DNA from: Sphingobacterium oryzagri | Lineage (GTDB): Bacteria > Bacteroidota > Bacteroidia > Sphingobacteriales > Sphingobacteriaceae | Reading direction: 5' to 3' | Length of the DNA stretch: 64,000 bases | Assembly: GCF_028736175.1 (NCBI RefSeq) | Contig: NZ_CP117880.1 | Location: forward strand, 1,984,001 to 2,048,000 | Shown: one piece after another, positions 1 to 9,365 of the stretch | Layout of the letters: each line of letters starts with the position of its first letter | Numbering within the stretch: position 1 is the first letter of the stretch | Program-made: the position numbers and the translations under genes | Notes under the pieces: model-generated | What the model was told of the DNA's origin: nothing | Seen by the model: only the letters and a program-made list of their open reading frames with translations | The model's database searches: none

Positions 1-1
1 A

Positions 2-1201
2 AAAATTGCGTTAATTGGCTGTGGCGGGCGGGGAACCGGCGCTGCTTTTGATGCGTTTGCTTCCGGTCAAAATATCAAGTTAGTCGCTATGGCGGATGCC
101 TTTCAAGACAATTTGCAATCGACTTACAATACCCTAAAAGAAAAATTCGGCGACAAGATCGACGTTCCTGATAGTCGTAAATATGTCGGTTTTGACGCCT
201 ATAAATCGGCAATAGCCGATGCTGATGTGGTTTTGCTGACCACGCCTCCTGGCTTCAGACCTTTGCATTTTGAGGCTGCCGTGAAAGCTGGAAAACATAT
301 TTTTATGGAAAAGCCGGTAGCTGTGGATATTCCGGGTATTCGCAAAGTGTTGGCTGCCGCAGAAGAGGCAAAGCGCAAAAAACTCAACGTAGTGGTCGGT
401 TTGCAACGCCGCTATCAAACGAATTACCGCGAAGCGATCAAACGTATACAAGACGGTGCGATTGGCGATGTCTACGCTGGTCAAGTATATTGGAATAGTG
501 GTGGTGTGTGGGTGCGCCCACGGCAGGCAGCGCAAACAGAGATGGAATACCAAATGCGTAATTGGTATTATTTTAATTGGCTTTGTGGCGATCATATCGT
601 GGAGCAACACGTGCATAACATTGATATTGCCAACTGGGTAAAAGGCAAATATCCGGTCTCCATCCAAGGAACGGGCAGCCGCGCGCACCGTATAGATAAA
701 GAATATGGAGAAATTTATGACAATTTTGCGGTAGAGCTAACCTATGACGATGGTACCGTGGTTTACAGCCAGTGCCGACATTTTGAAGGTATTTCCAACC
801 GTGTGGACGAAACCTTTCAAGCGTCAAAAGGGCGCGTTTATTTGTCTGCTGGCAATCAAGCCGTGCTTTGGGATGCCAAAGGCAACGAAATTTATCGTCA
901 CGATCCAAAAGGCAATCCGAATGCCTACCAACAAGAACATAAAGAGTTGTTTCAAGCGATTGCTGATAACGAATATAAATTTGATAACACCGAATATGGC
1001 GCATACAGCACACTCACTGGTATTATAGGTCGACTGGCCTGTTATACCGGAAAGGTTATCAAATGGGATAAAGCACTGACATCGGATATTGATCTTTCGC
1101 CTGCTGCTTATGCGTGGGACGCCATGCCGAAAATCGTGCCTAATCAAAACGGCGAATATCCTGTCGCAATTCCGGGCATTAATACCGATCGTTATATCTA
1201 G
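2..1201 (+). CDS. Gfo/Idh/MocA family oxidoreductase (5' end outside window)
   Basis: NAD(P)-dependent sugar or cyclitol oxidoreductase of the Gfo/Idh/MocA family. The frame is open from base 2, upstream of the first ATG at 89, and those codons give a Rossmann loop GCGGRGTG, so the gene starts before the window and any leader is unseen. The conserved EKP motif (MEKPVAVD) lies about 100 residues into the visible part and should carry the catalytic lysine. The C-terminal half has the family's alpha/beta substrate domain. The stop is 3 nt before the next gene, so it belongs to the operon that runs to the terminator at 8188. In these operons such proteins act on keto-sugar intermediates; the substrate cannot be read here. 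Family assignment is secure, role is inferred. Confidence 0.93.
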   Translation, partial: KIALIGCGGRGTGAAFDAFASGQNIKLVAMADAFQDNLQSTYNTLKEKFGDKIDVPDSRKYVGFDAYKSAIADADVVLLTTPPGFRPLHFEAAVKAGKHIFMEKPVAVDIPGIRKVLAAAEEAKRKKLNVVVGLQRRYQTNYREAIKRIQDGAIGDVYAGQVYWNSGGVWVRPRQAAQTEMEYQMRNWYYFNWLCGDHIVEQHVHNIDIANWVKGKYPVSIQGTGSRAHRIDKEYGEIYDNFAVELTYDDGTVVYSQCRHFEGISNRVDETFQASKGRVYLSAGNQAVLWDAKGNEIYRHDPKGNPNAYQQEHKELFQAIADNEYKFDNTEYGAYSTLTGIIGRLACYTGKVIKWDKALTSDIDLSPAAYAWDAMPKIVPNQNGEYPVAIPGINTDRYI

Positions 1202-1204
1202 GTA

Positions 1205-2191
1205 TTGGTGCATCTGCTTACTATATTGCTGTTAATATCGTTAGGTTGTTGTGTTTATGCACAGCAACCTAAACACATGCTGCATGGGCGAGCACAAGGA
1301 ACAACCTATGCTATTCAATATTACGCCGACCAAAATCTGGTAAGAAAACAAGAAGTTGATAGTGTATTGGCCGTGATCGACCGCTCGATGTCCTTATACC
1401 AAGACAGTTCGCTGATCAGCCGGTTTAACCAAAACGATGTTTCCGCTATGCAACTGGATCCGCATATCAATGCCGTTATGCAACGTGCCTTTGCCGTGCA
1501 CAAACGAGCTGGCGGCTATTTTGATGTTACGGTCGAGCCGTTAGTTCGGCTATGGGGCTTTGGTAGCCAGCGAGTGCGGGAATTGCCTACGCAAAAGCAA
1601 ATCGACAGTGTGTTGGCTTTTGTCGGTATGAATAAACTTACCTTACGAAAAAATTTGCTGCAGAAGCAAGACCGTCGTATGTCCATCGATCTTAATGGCA
1701 TTGCGCAAGGCTATTCTGTCGATGTGCTGGCCAGCTTCTTAGCATCTAAAAATGTAAAAAATTATATTGTAGAACTCGGCGGTGAGATCAAAACAAAGGG
1801 AAATAAGCCTGGAGGTCAGCCCTTTGAAATTGCTATCGAACGACCCGTAAACGCTGGAAGTAGTGATTTTATTCTTCAATTATCTGGTAAATCGGTCACT
1901 ACATCAGGTAATTATAGAAAAGTATTTGATTATCAGCGAAAGAAAATACATCATCATATCGATCCAAAAACGGGTTATCCGCTGCAAAATAACGTGGCAA
2001 GCGTTACCGTAATAGCACCTCATGCCGTAGATGCTGACGCATATGACAACGTTTTTATGGCGTTATCGCCGCAAGAAAGCATAGAGCTGGCCAATAAGTT
2101 AAAAGGCGTGGAGGTATATATTATATATAAAGAAGGAGAGGCGTTTAGAGAAATCTTTTCAAAAGGTTTTTCACGTTACATAAAAAATTAG
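1205..2191 (+). CDS. apbE: FAD:protein FMN transferase (ApbE family), exported
   Basis: Transfers FMN from FAD to a threonine of a target flavoprotein, outside the cytoplasmic membrane. Visible signatures are DLNGIAQGYSVD, a GGE motif (ELGGEIKTKG), HHIDPKTGYP and a C-terminal DAYDNVFMAL. The N-terminus is a signal peptide with a likely signal peptidase I site after VYA; the cysteine pair just before it makes a lipoprotein possible but the lipobox is poor. The start is TTG at 1205 or GTG at 1208, 3 to 6 nt after the previous stop; no ATG is suitably placed. Sitting between oxidoreductase genes, it may simply be co-transcribed, since no FMN-carrying target is encoded nearby. Confidence 0.92.
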   Translation: MVHLLTILLLISLGCCVYAQQPKHMLHGRAQGTTYAIQYYADQNLVRKQEVDSVLAVIDRSMSLYQDSSLISRFNQNDVSAMQLDPHINAVMQRAFAVHKRAGGYFDVTVEPLVRLWGFGSQRVRELPTQKQIDSVLAFVGMNKLTLRKNLLQKQDRRMSIDLNGIAQGYSVDVLASFLASKNVKNYIVELGGEIKTKGNKPGGQPFEIAIERPVNAGSSDFILQLSGKSVTTSGNYRKVFDYQRKKIHHHIDPKTGYPLQNNVASVTVIAPHAVDADAYDNVFMALSPQESIELANKLKGVEVYIIYKEGEAFREIFSKGFSRYIKN

Positions 2192-2198
2192 CAAACAC

Positions 2199-3119
2199 AT
2201 GAAGCGATCAGATTTTATAAAAAGCGGAGCTGCGCTGTTGGGCAGTACAGTTCTGGTAAGCAACGAAGCAATGGCTGAAAAACAAGTAAATAAAAACGGA
2301 GCGACGTTTAAACTGGATTATGCGCCCCATCAAGGCATGTTTTCGGCTACAGCCGGAAAGAATTTTGTCGATGAAATCACGTATATGCATGAACTTGGTT
2401 TCCGTAGTATCGAAGACAATGGCCTTCCGGAGCGACCTATTGAAGAGCAAAAGAAAATTGGCGAAACCTTGTCTAAACTGGGTATGCGTATGGGTGTTTT
2501 TGTGGTGCCTAAAGGCGGAAACGGAGCCAATACGCTCGCTGCTGGCAAACAAGCACACGTCGACGTGTTTTTAAAAGGCTGTCGGGAATCGGTAGAAGTT
2601 GCAAAACGCGTGAATGCTAAATGGGCAACCGTGGTACCGGGAGATTACCAACGTAACCTGCCTATCGGTGTGCAAACCGCCAACGTGATCGAAGCTTTGA
2701 AGCGCGGTGCAGAAATTTTTGAACCGCACGGCATTACCATGGTGCTCGAACCGTTAAGCGATACGCCTGACCTATTCCTGCGTTTTACTGACCAAACGTA
2801 TGAAATATGCAAAGCGGTAGGCAGTCCTTCCTGCAAAATCCTGTACGATGCTTACCATCAGCAAAAAAATGAAGGAAATCTGATCAATTTCATGGCGATG
2901 TGCTGGAGCGAGATCGGCTATATTCAAGTAGGCGACAATCCAGGACGTCAAGAACCCACTACAGGCGAGATCAATTACAAAAATGTTTTTAAATGGCTTA
3001 AAGAAAAAGGCTACACCGGTATCGTAGGTATGGAGCATGGTGTATCTAAGTCTGGTATTGAAGGCGAAAAAGCACTTTTGGCGGCCTACAGAGAAGTGGA
3101 TAATTTTCAAACTAAGTGA
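2199..3119 (+). CDS. Sugar phosphate isomerase/epimerase (TIM barrel), exported
   Basis: Xylose isomerase-like TIM-barrel protein of the hydroxypyruvate isomerase / sugar epimerase group. It starts with a Tat-like leader (KRSDFIKSGAALLG) in which the twin arginine is KR, followed by a hydrophobic stretch ending near AMAEK, so export to the periplasm is likely. Metal-ligand type segments are visible: VLEPLSD, ILYDAYHQQ, QVGDNPGR and GMEHG. The ATG is 7 nt after the ApbE stop. In Bacteroidota such exported isomerase-like proteins accompany Gfo/Idh/MocA oxidoreductases and work on 3-keto sugar or inositol-type intermediates. The exact reaction is not determinable from sequence. Confidence 0.85.
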   Translation: MKRSDFIKSGAALLGSTVLVSNEAMAEKQVNKNGATFKLDYAPHQGMFSATAGKNFVDEITYMHELGFRSIEDNGLPERPIEEQKKIGETLSKLGMRMGVFVVPKGGNGANTLAAGKQAHVDVFLKGCRESVEVAKRVNAKWATVVPGDYQRNLPIGVQTANVIEALKRGAEIFEPHGITMVLEPLSDTPDLFLRFTDQTYEICKAVGSPSCKILYDAYHQQKNEGNLINFMAMCWSEIGYIQVGDNPGRQEPTTGEINYKNVFKWLKEKGYTGIVGMEHGVSKSGIEGEKALLAAYREVDNFQTK

Positions 3120-3187
3120 ATTTAGCTGCAAAATATTTTTGTTATTTACAGAGAAGTAATATATTTATACTATAAACCTATCATCAG

Positions 3188-4420
3188 ATGTCAACATCCA
3201 TAAGATTAAAATTATCTTTTATGATGTTCCTTGAGTTTTTTATTTGGGGAGCATGGTTCGTAACGTTGGGAACTTTTTTAATTCAGAATCTGCAAGCATC
3301 ACAGTTTGAGATTGCCAATGTCTTTTCCACGCAGTCTTTAGGGGCTATTATTGCTCCATTTATTATCGGAATGATTGCCGATCGTTATTTTAATGCAGAA
3401 CGTATTTTGGGTATTCTACATTTGGTTGGTGCTTTTTTAATGTATCAGATGTACAATTCCACTAACATAGACGTATTCTATCCGTATGTGTTGAGTTACA
3501 TGATATTGTATATGCCAACCTTATCATTGGTAAACTCGGTTTCCTTTAGACAACTTACCAATCCAGAGAAAGAATTTTCTAATATCCGTATTTTCGGAAC
3601 GATCGGCTGGATTATCGCAGGGCTTTCGATCAGTTATATTTTTAAGTGGGATTCTACAGAAGGTGCTTTAAGAAATACATTTTTGATGTCTGGTGTGGCC
3701 TCGTTAGTTCTCGGATTGTTCTCTTTTGTATTGCCAAAAACGCCTCCCGTTAAAATCAGCGCAGACGAAAAGCCCTCATTTGCATCAATCATTGGTCTGG
3801 ATGCTATTAAACTGCTGAAAGACAAGAATTTTTTAGTGTTTTTTATATCATCTATTCTTATTTGTATTCCATTAGCATTTTATTATCAGAACGCCAATCC
3901 GTTTTTAGCTGAGATAGGCTTAGCCAATCCGACAGGAAAAATGACGATCGGTCAGATTTCAGAAGTTGGTTTTTTACTATTGCTGCCCGTATTTTTTAGC
4001 AAATTTGGCTTCAAAAAAACCATTTTGGTTGGTATGTTGGCCTGGGCTGTTCGCTACCTTTTATTCGCCTATGGTAACGCTGGCGATTTATCCTTTATGC
4101 TTATTCTTGGTATTGCCTTACATGGTATTTGTTATGACTTCTTTTTTGTCTCCGGACAAATTTACACGGATAGCAAAGCTGGTGTTAAGTACAAGAGTGC
4201 TGCACAAGGCTTGATTACGTTAGCTACCTACGGAGTAGGACAGCTAATTGGATTTTGGGTTGCCGGTTTCATCGGTGAAAAATACCAGAGTATTAAAGCT
4301 ACTGATGTAGCTGGATTTTGGCAGCAAACATGGATCGTTCCGGCGGGCATTGCCTTGGTGGTGATGATATTGTTCATGATTTTTTTTAAAGACGAAAAAG
4401 TAGAGAGTAAAACAGTATAA
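3188..4420 (+). CDS. MFS permease, nucleoside:H+ symporter (NupG/XapB) type
   Basis: Inner-membrane transporter of 410 residues with about 12 hydrophobic segments. The N-terminus (SFMMFLEFFIWGAWFVTLG) is typical of the nucleoside:H+ symporter family widely annotated in Bacteroidota. It has charged loops such as IADRYFNAERI and ends in a short charged tail. The family is named after nucleoside permeases, but in operons like this one homologues probably import sugars or keto-sugars made in the periplasm. The start ATG lies 68 nt after the isomerase gene and 24 nt separate its stop from the GMC gene. Fold is secure, substrate is inferred. Confidence 0.88.
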   Translation: MSTSIRLKLSFMMFLEFFIWGAWFVTLGTFLIQNLQASQFEIANVFSTQSLGAIIAPFIIGMIADRYFNAERILGILHLVGAFLMYQMYNSTNIDVFYPYVLSYMILYMPTLSLVNSVSFRQLTNPEKEFSNIRIFGTIGWIIAGLSISYIFKWDSTEGALRNTFLMSGVASLVLGLFSFVLPKTPPVKISADEKPSFASIIGLDAIKLLKDKNFLVFFISSILICIPLAFYYQNANPFLAEIGLANPTGKMTIGQISEVGFLLLLPVFFSKFGFKKTILVGMLAWAVRYLLFAYGNAGDLSFMLILGIALHGICYDFFFVSGQIYTDSKAGVKYKSAAQGLITLATYGVGQLIGFWVAGFIGEKYQSIKATDVAGFWQQTWIVPAGIALVVMILFMIFFKDEKVESKTV

Positions 4421-4444
4421 ACAATCAAACTAAATTGAAGAGAT

Positions 4445-6127
4445 ATGGCAGATAATGTGTATGACGCGATTGTCATTGGGTCGGGGATCAGTGGTGGCTG
4501 GGCGGCAAAAGAGTTGACAGAAAAAGGGTTAAAAACCATTATGTTAGAGCGTGGTAGAAACGTTGAACACGTTAAAGACTATCATGCCAACAAAAATACG
4601 TGGGAGTATCCGCATAGAGGAGGACGCACCACGCAAATGGAACAAGATTATCCGGTTTTAAAACGTGATTATCCATTAAATGAAAAGAATTTAGATTTCT
4701 GGGTAAACGAAAAAGAAAGTCCGTATACGGAAGTTAAGCGTTTTGACTGGTTTCGTGGTTATCACGTAGGTGGTCGTTCGCTGATGTGGGGCCGTCAGAG
4801 TTACCGCTTTTCGGATCTTGACTTTGAAGCCAATGCAAAAGACGGACACGGTACAGATTGGCCTATCCGCTATGCTGATTTAGCACCATGGTACAGCTAT
4901 GCTGAAAAATGGGCTGGTATTTCAGGAAATCGCGATGGGCTTGATGTACTTCCTGACGGCGACTTTCTGCCGCCGATGGATTTCACGCACGTAGAGAAAG
5001 AGTTAGCAGAGCGTTTGAAAAAGGAGTATGGAGGAAAGCGCCACTTTATTATGGGGCGTACCGCTAATATCACGCGACCGCACCACGGTCGTATCAATTG
5101 TCAGTATCAAAATCAATGCTGGTTGGGCTGTAACTTTGGTGCGTATTTTAGTACGCAATCGTCTACTTTGCCGCCAGCAATGGCTACTGGTAATTTAACC
5201 TTGCGCCCGTTTTCTATTGTATCCAAAATTATTTACGATAAGGACACACAAAAAGCAAAAGGTGTTGAGATCGTCGATGCAGAAACTGGCAATACGCATG
5301 AATTCTTTGCCAAAGTTATCTTTGTTTGTGCTTCCGCATTTAATTCGACCTGGGTATTAATGAATTCTGCTACCGATGTTTGGGAAGGTGGCTTGGGAAG
5401 TAGTTCAGGTGAGTTGGGACACAATGCGATGGATCACCATTTCCGTTGTGGAGCTGGCGGTCGCATTGAAGGTCATTTAGATAAATATGTATTTGGTCGT
5501 CGGCCTACGGGGCTTTACGTGCCTCGTTTCCAAAACGTACCAGGCGATGATAAGAAGCGTGATTATGTACGCGGATTTGGCTATCAAGGTGCAGCAAGCC
5601 GTGGGCGTTGGTCTGGCGAGGTTGCCGAAATGAGTGTTGGTGGCGATTGGAAAGATGCGATGCTCGAACCAGGCGATTGGTCGGTAGGTTTTACCGCATT
5701 CGGCGAAATTTTGCCTTATCATGAAAACCGTATTTTCCTGGATAAAGACAAGAAAGATAAATGGGGCTTACCTATTTTATCAATGGATATGGAGATCAAA
5801 GATAATGAACGCAAGATGCGCCCGGATATGCAGGAAGATATGAAAGAGATGTTGGAGCGTATTGGCGTGAAAGATGTATATACCTATGACAACGAATACC
5901 ATTTCGGGATGGGAATCCATGAAATGGGAACAGCTCGTATGGGTACTGATCCGAAAAATTCGGTGTTAAACAAGCACAATCAAGTTTGGGATGCTAAAAA
6001 TGTATTCGTGACAGATGGTGCAGCGATGGCCTCTGCAGCTTGCGTCAATCCTTCATTAACGTATATGGCTATGACTGCCCGTGCGGTAGATTTTGCGGTG
6101 AGCGAATTGAAAAAGGGAAATTTATAA
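4445..6127 (+). CDS. GMC family FAD-dependent oxidoreductase (sugar dehydrogenase large subunit)
   Basis: Flavin-dependent oxidation of a sugar or glycoside hydroxyl. The N-terminal FAD-binding loop GSGISG is at residues 12-17, the second GMC signature is GGRSLMWGRQSYRF, and the C-terminal catalytic region has HEMGTARMG (His near residue 492) and NPSLT (near 537). A cysteine-containing stretch (CQYQNQCWLGCNFG) is also present. No leader is visible. The gene two places downstream encodes a Tat-exported Gluconate_2-dh3 small subunit, so this large subunit is probably exported as a piggy-back complex. This pairing is the known architecture of membrane-bound glucoside 3-dehydrogenases and gluconate or fructose dehydrogenases. 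No cytochrome c subunit is encoded in the visible operon. Confidence 0.93.
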   Translation: MADNVYDAIVIGSGISGGWAAKELTEKGLKTIMLERGRNVEHVKDYHANKNTWEYPHRGGRTTQMEQDYPVLKRDYPLNEKNLDFWVNEKESPYTEVKRFDWFRGYHVGGRSLMWGRQSYRFSDLDFEANAKDGHGTDWPIRYADLAPWYSYAEKWAGISGNRDGLDVLPDGDFLPPMDFTHVEKELAERLKKEYGGKRHFIMGRTANITRPHHGRINCQYQNQCWLGCNFGAYFSTQSSTLPPAMATGNLTLRPFSIVSKIIYDKDTQKAKGVEIVDAETGNTHEFFAKVIFVCASAFNSTWVLMNSATDVWEGGLGSSSGELGHNAMDHHFRCGAGGRIEGHLDKYVFGRRPTGLYVPRFQNVPGDDKKRDYVRGFGYQGAASRGRWSGEVAEMSVGGDWKDAMLEPGDWSVGFTAFGEILPYHENRIFLDKDKKDKWGLPILSMDMEIKDNERKMRPDMQEDMKEMLERIGVKDVYTYDNEYHFGMGIHEMGTARMGTDPKNSVLNKHNQVWDAKNVFVTDGAAMASAACVNPSLTYMAMTARAVDFAVSELKKGNL

Positions 6128-6158
6128 AGCAAACAACGTAAACTTATAACAGCTAACT

Positions 6159-7586
6159 ATGAAGGAAACGAATAATTCTCGTAGAGATTTTATCAAAAAT
6201 GCGGCCCTAGCAGCGGCTGGTATTATGATTGTCCCTCGCCATGTGCTTGGGGGCAAGGGATTCTTAGCACCTAGCGATAGATTGATGATTGCCGGTATCG
6301 GTGTGGGTGGAAAAGGGCAAAGCGATATCGCGTCGTTTTACAAAAGCGGAAAAGCCGAGATTGCTTACCTATGTGATGTAGACGATCGTCGTGCGGCAAA
6401 TTCCGTGAAGGCGTTCCCAAAAGCAAAGTATTATAGAGATTATCGTGAAATGCTTGATAAAGAGCATAAGCATATTGATGCCGTTTCGATATCTACACCT
6501 GATCATAACCACGCCATACAAAGTTTGGCAGCTATGCAATTGGGTAAGCATGTGTATGTACAAAAACCCTTAACGCATGATGTTTGGGAAGCACGTGTGC
6601 TGACTGAAGCGGCAAAGAAATACAAAGTCGTTACGCAAATGGGAAATCAAGGTGCGTCCAATGATGGCCCTCGTCAGGTAAAAGAGTGGTTTGAAGCTGG
6701 ACTTATCGGTGATGTACATACCGTGTATTGTTGGACCGATAGACCGGTATGGCCGTCGGGTATTCCTTGGCCAAACCAAACGGCGCAAGTGCCTAAAGAG
6801 CTTGATTGGGAATTGTGGTTAGGCACGGCACCTAAAAAAGATTACATCGAAAAGCTGGTTCCGTTTAACTGGCGCGGCTGGTGGGATTACGGTACAGGCG
6901 CGTTAGGAGATATGGGTTGTCACTTGTTGGAAGTGCCGTTTAGCACGCTTGGCTTGAAATATATCCAAGATGTACAGGCTACCGTAGGTACGGTATATGC
7001 AGATGAATTTAAACGCGCGTATTATCCGGAAAGTTGTCCGCCATCAAGTCACGTAACGATGACGTTTCCGAAAACGCCAAAAACAAACGGTCCGGTAACG
7101 TTGCACTGGATGGATGGTGGTATTCAACCTACACGTCCGGAAGAATTAGGGCCAAACGAAATTTTCGGCGATGGTGGAAACGGTATCCTATTGGTTGGTA
7201 CAAAAGGCAAAATACTGGCTGATACGTATGGTGAAAATGCTCGTTTACTGCCAACGTCGCGAAAAGAAACCGTTGCGCAAAAGTACGATCGTGTACCCGA
7301 TGCAGCTAATGGACATTATGGCCAGTGGGTAGAAGCTGCTTTAGCAGGTTATGGAAAAAAAGAAGTGAGTGCGCCTTTTGAAATATCAGGACCGCTTACG
7401 GAAGCATTACTGATGGCCAACTTAGCCATCCGCGGAGCTGACTTACGTATCGATAATCAATATCCGGGTAGAAACTTAAAGTTACTATGGGACAATAATC
7501 AAATGAAAGTAACGAATTTTGATATTGTAAACCAGTTTGTAAAACGTCAGTATCGCCAGGGTTGGGAACTAAATTACACTATTTAA
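6159..7586 (+). CDS. Gfo/Idh/MocA family oxidoreductase, Tat-exported
   Basis: Second Gfo/Idh/MocA protein of the operon, 475 residues. It begins with a classic Bacteroidota Tat leader SRRDFIKNAALAAAG and a cleavage region near VLGGKG. The Rossmann loop is GIGVGGKGQ and the conserved lysine motif appears as QKPLTHDV, with Q for the usual E of EKP. A WWDYGTGALGDMGCH segment follows, which is typical of the exported subgroup. It carries its nucleotide cofactor folded in through Tat. Spacing is 31 nt from the GMC gene and 12 nt to the small subunit. Likely works on the keto-sugar made by the GMC enzyme; that step is inferred from context. Confidence 0.92.
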   Translation: MKETNNSRRDFIKNAALAAAGIMIVPRHVLGGKGFLAPSDRLMIAGIGVGGKGQSDIASFYKSGKAEIAYLCDVDDRRAANSVKAFPKAKYYRDYREMLDKEHKHIDAVSISTPDHNHAIQSLAAMQLGKHVYVQKPLTHDVWEARVLTEAAKKYKVVTQMGNQGASNDGPRQVKEWFEAGLIGDVHTVYCWTDRPVWPSGIPWPNQTAQVPKELDWELWLGTAPKKDYIEKLVPFNWRGWWDYGTGALGDMGCHLLEVPFSTLGLKYIQDVQATVGTVYADEFKRAYYPESCPPSSHVTMTFPKTPKTNGPVTLHWMDGGIQPTRPEELGPNEIFGDGGNGILLVGTKGKILADTYGENARLLPTSRKETVAQKYDRVPDAANGHYGQWVEAALAGYGKKEVSAPFEISGPLTEALLMANLAIRGADLRIDNQYPGRNLKLLWDNNQMKVTNFDIVNQFVKRQYRQGWELNYTI

Positions 7587-7598
7587 AAAAACTGAAAA

Positions 7599-8168
7599 AT
7601 GAATAGAAGAGAGGCACTTCAACGTGTCGCCATGTTGATCGGAGGTTCGGTTATTGGTGCAAACCTATTTTTAGAAGGTTGTACCCGGCCAGCATCCAAA
7701 GATGTAGCTACACTATTTGAAAAAGACCGGATGAATCTATTGGGCGATCTAGCTGAAGCAATTCTTCCGAAAACATCTACACCTGGTGCTAAAGAAGCGG
7801 GGGTGGGCGAGTTTATTCCAGTAATGATACGTGATTGTTATTACGAAGCTGATCAAAAGGCTTTCTTAGAAGGGTTAGCTGGGATTGATGATCGTGCAGA
7901 AAAAGAATTTGGTAAAAAATTTCAGGAGCTATCGAAAGAAGAGCAATTAAAATTTGTCAACACTTACGATAAAGAGGCTTCTGAATACCAGAAAAATAAA
8001 AAAGAGGAAGATCCAAATAATTTCTTCCATTTATTAAAACAACTGACATTAACAGGATTTTTTACCTCGGAGGTCGGGATGACGCAAGCGCTGCGCTATG
8101 TGAAAATTCCTGGACGATTTGATGGCGAATTTCCGTACAAAAAAGGCGATAAAGCATTTGCTTCCTAA
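7599..8168 (+). CDS. Gluconate 2-dehydrogenase subunit 3-like small subunit, Tat lipoprotein
   Basis: Small subunit partner of the GMC oxidoreductase, 189 residues. The start NRREALQRVAMLIGGSVIG is a Tat signal, followed by FLEGC, a plausible lipobox, so the mature protein is probably membrane-anchored on the periplasmic side. The body (LAEAILPKTSTPGAKEAGVG, later FFTSEVGMTQALRY) matches the Gluconate_2-dh3 family. These subunits chaperone and carry the large flavin subunit through Tat. It is the last gene before the terminator at 8188-8228, which closes the operon. Confidence 0.9.
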   Translation: MNRREALQRVAMLIGGSVIGANLFLEGCTRPASKDVATLFEKDRMNLLGDLAEAILPKTSTPGAKEAGVGEFIPVMIRDCYYEADQKAFLEGLAGIDDRAEKEFGKKFQELSKEEQLKFVNTYDKEASEYQKNKKEEDPNNFFHLLKQLTLTGFFTSEVGMTQALRYVKIPGRFDGEFPYKKGDKAFAS

Positions 8169-8187
8169 CTATTGCCTTGATTTTACT

Positions 8188-8228
8188 AAAAGCGGCCGCC
8201 TTCGTATTTTCGGGAGCGGCCGTTTTTT
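8188..8228 (+). terminator. Rho-independent terminator closing the oxidoreductase operon
   Basis: Twelve-base-pair stem aaaagcggccgc / gcggccgttttt (one G-T pair), 15-nt loop, then a T run. It lies 20 nt after the stop of the small-subunit gene and marks the operon end. Confidence 0.9.
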
Positions 8229-8330
8229 ATATATTGCTGCTTATTCAGTATATCGATGCAGCTTTCACTGCAACTCAGCTTTGTTTTGGTTTATAACAGG
8301 TCGTTGTTGAGTTTTGTTAAATTTAGGCAT

Positions 8331-8990
8331 ATGAATAAATGCACTATTCTCTTTTTTATATTCGTTGGTGCCTTTTTCAGCGTGAGGGCGCAAGCGGTCG
8401 CTGAAGGCTGTGCATGTCCGGAAAACAACTATGCACCGCGTGAAGCCGCTGCCGTTTACACGTTTAGCCAGGGTAACGCTATAGCGCTGTGTGGGTATCG
8501 TATCACAGATGAGCCAAATGCATTGTATAGCGAGTTTGTTTTATCCGTATGCGGAACCGATCAAATCATTGATTTTTGGGATGCCATGACTGTCTGCCGC
8601 CTCTATATGCAGCAAGATACCCTGCACGTGCAAACCCTCTATGAATTGCCTGTCGGCAAGGACTTTGCCGTCGAAGAAACGGTGTTTCTGATCGAAAAGT
8701 TGAGTTTGCAGGGAAACGAGATAGAAAGATCAATGCAGCTAAACCGATTCCTGAAAAAATATAATCATAGCCAAATTCAGCAAGTTTTGGCGCATTATCG
8801 TCAATTAAAGCGTGAACCTTCAAATGAGGCTATGTCGATATTGTCGCGTTTGTTTGTCGCGGCGATTTCAGGTAGTAAGGAGGCTCGACAATACCTCGTA
8901 AAATTTAGAAAGGATTTCCATATTTTAGATGGTGCCTATTCAGAAGCGTATCACGAGCTGCTGGCTATGCTGGCGCAGTGGGATGCCTGA
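8331..8990 (+). CDS. Hypothetical secreted protein
   Basis: Product of 219 residues that I do not recognise. The frame stays open up to 8256, but the ATG at 8331 is preferred because it starts a clean signal peptide (NKCTILFFIFVGAFFSVRAQA, cleavage after RAQA). The mature part begins with a cysteine pair (EGCACPENN), has two more cysteines in the first 100 residues (ALCGYR, SVCGTD) and a helical, charged C-terminal half. The cysteines suggest disulfides and a periplasmic location. It stands alone between the terminator at 8188 and the repeat region. Confidence 0.7.
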   Translation: MNKCTILFFIFVGAFFSVRAQAVAEGCACPENNYAPREAAAVYTFSQGNAIALCGYRITDEPNALYSEFVLSVCGTDQIIDFWDAMTVCRLYMQQDTLHVQTLYELPVGKDFAVEETVFLIEKLSLQGNEIERSMQLNRFLKKYNHSQIQQVLAHYRQLKREPSNEAMSILSRLFVAAISGSKEARQYLVKFRKDFHILDGAYSEAYHELLAMLAQWDA

Positions 8991-9020
8991 GATTCTATGA
9001 TCTAGTTTTAATCATCGACG

Positions 9021-9157
9021 GGTAAATTGCGTGTTGGATATTGCAGATTTAATACTTTTTATCCACGACATTTGTACCTAGCTAATCTCATTATGAAAAT
9101 TTCCAATCAGCAGATGGGAAAGGTGCTATCATTAAAAAAGCCCATCTTTCGATGAGC
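9021..9157. repeat. 137-bp direct repeat, left copy
   Basis: Aligns without gaps to 10805-10941 with six mismatches (131/137 identical by eye). The copy ends inside what is the tRNA-Leu terminator in the right copy: it keeps the 5' arm and loop but lacks the T run. The pair brackets 1.65 kb of AT-rich DNA. Confidence 0.93.
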
Positions 9158-9365
9158 ACTGAAAAAGCCTCGACTATGGCTATGTTTGCCTTAAAGCTCT
9201 TGCTGAATAGCTTCGCTGCTACTGCGTGGTTCCTACGTTCTTTTTCATTTTCAACTCTAATTTAAACATTTATGCAATTGTCCAATAGTTGGGGAGTATG
9301 ATGAAGTGACAGCACCCAGTTTATAATCGCGAAGGAGATGGTTAAGCTGAGGGACATCGTCTACG

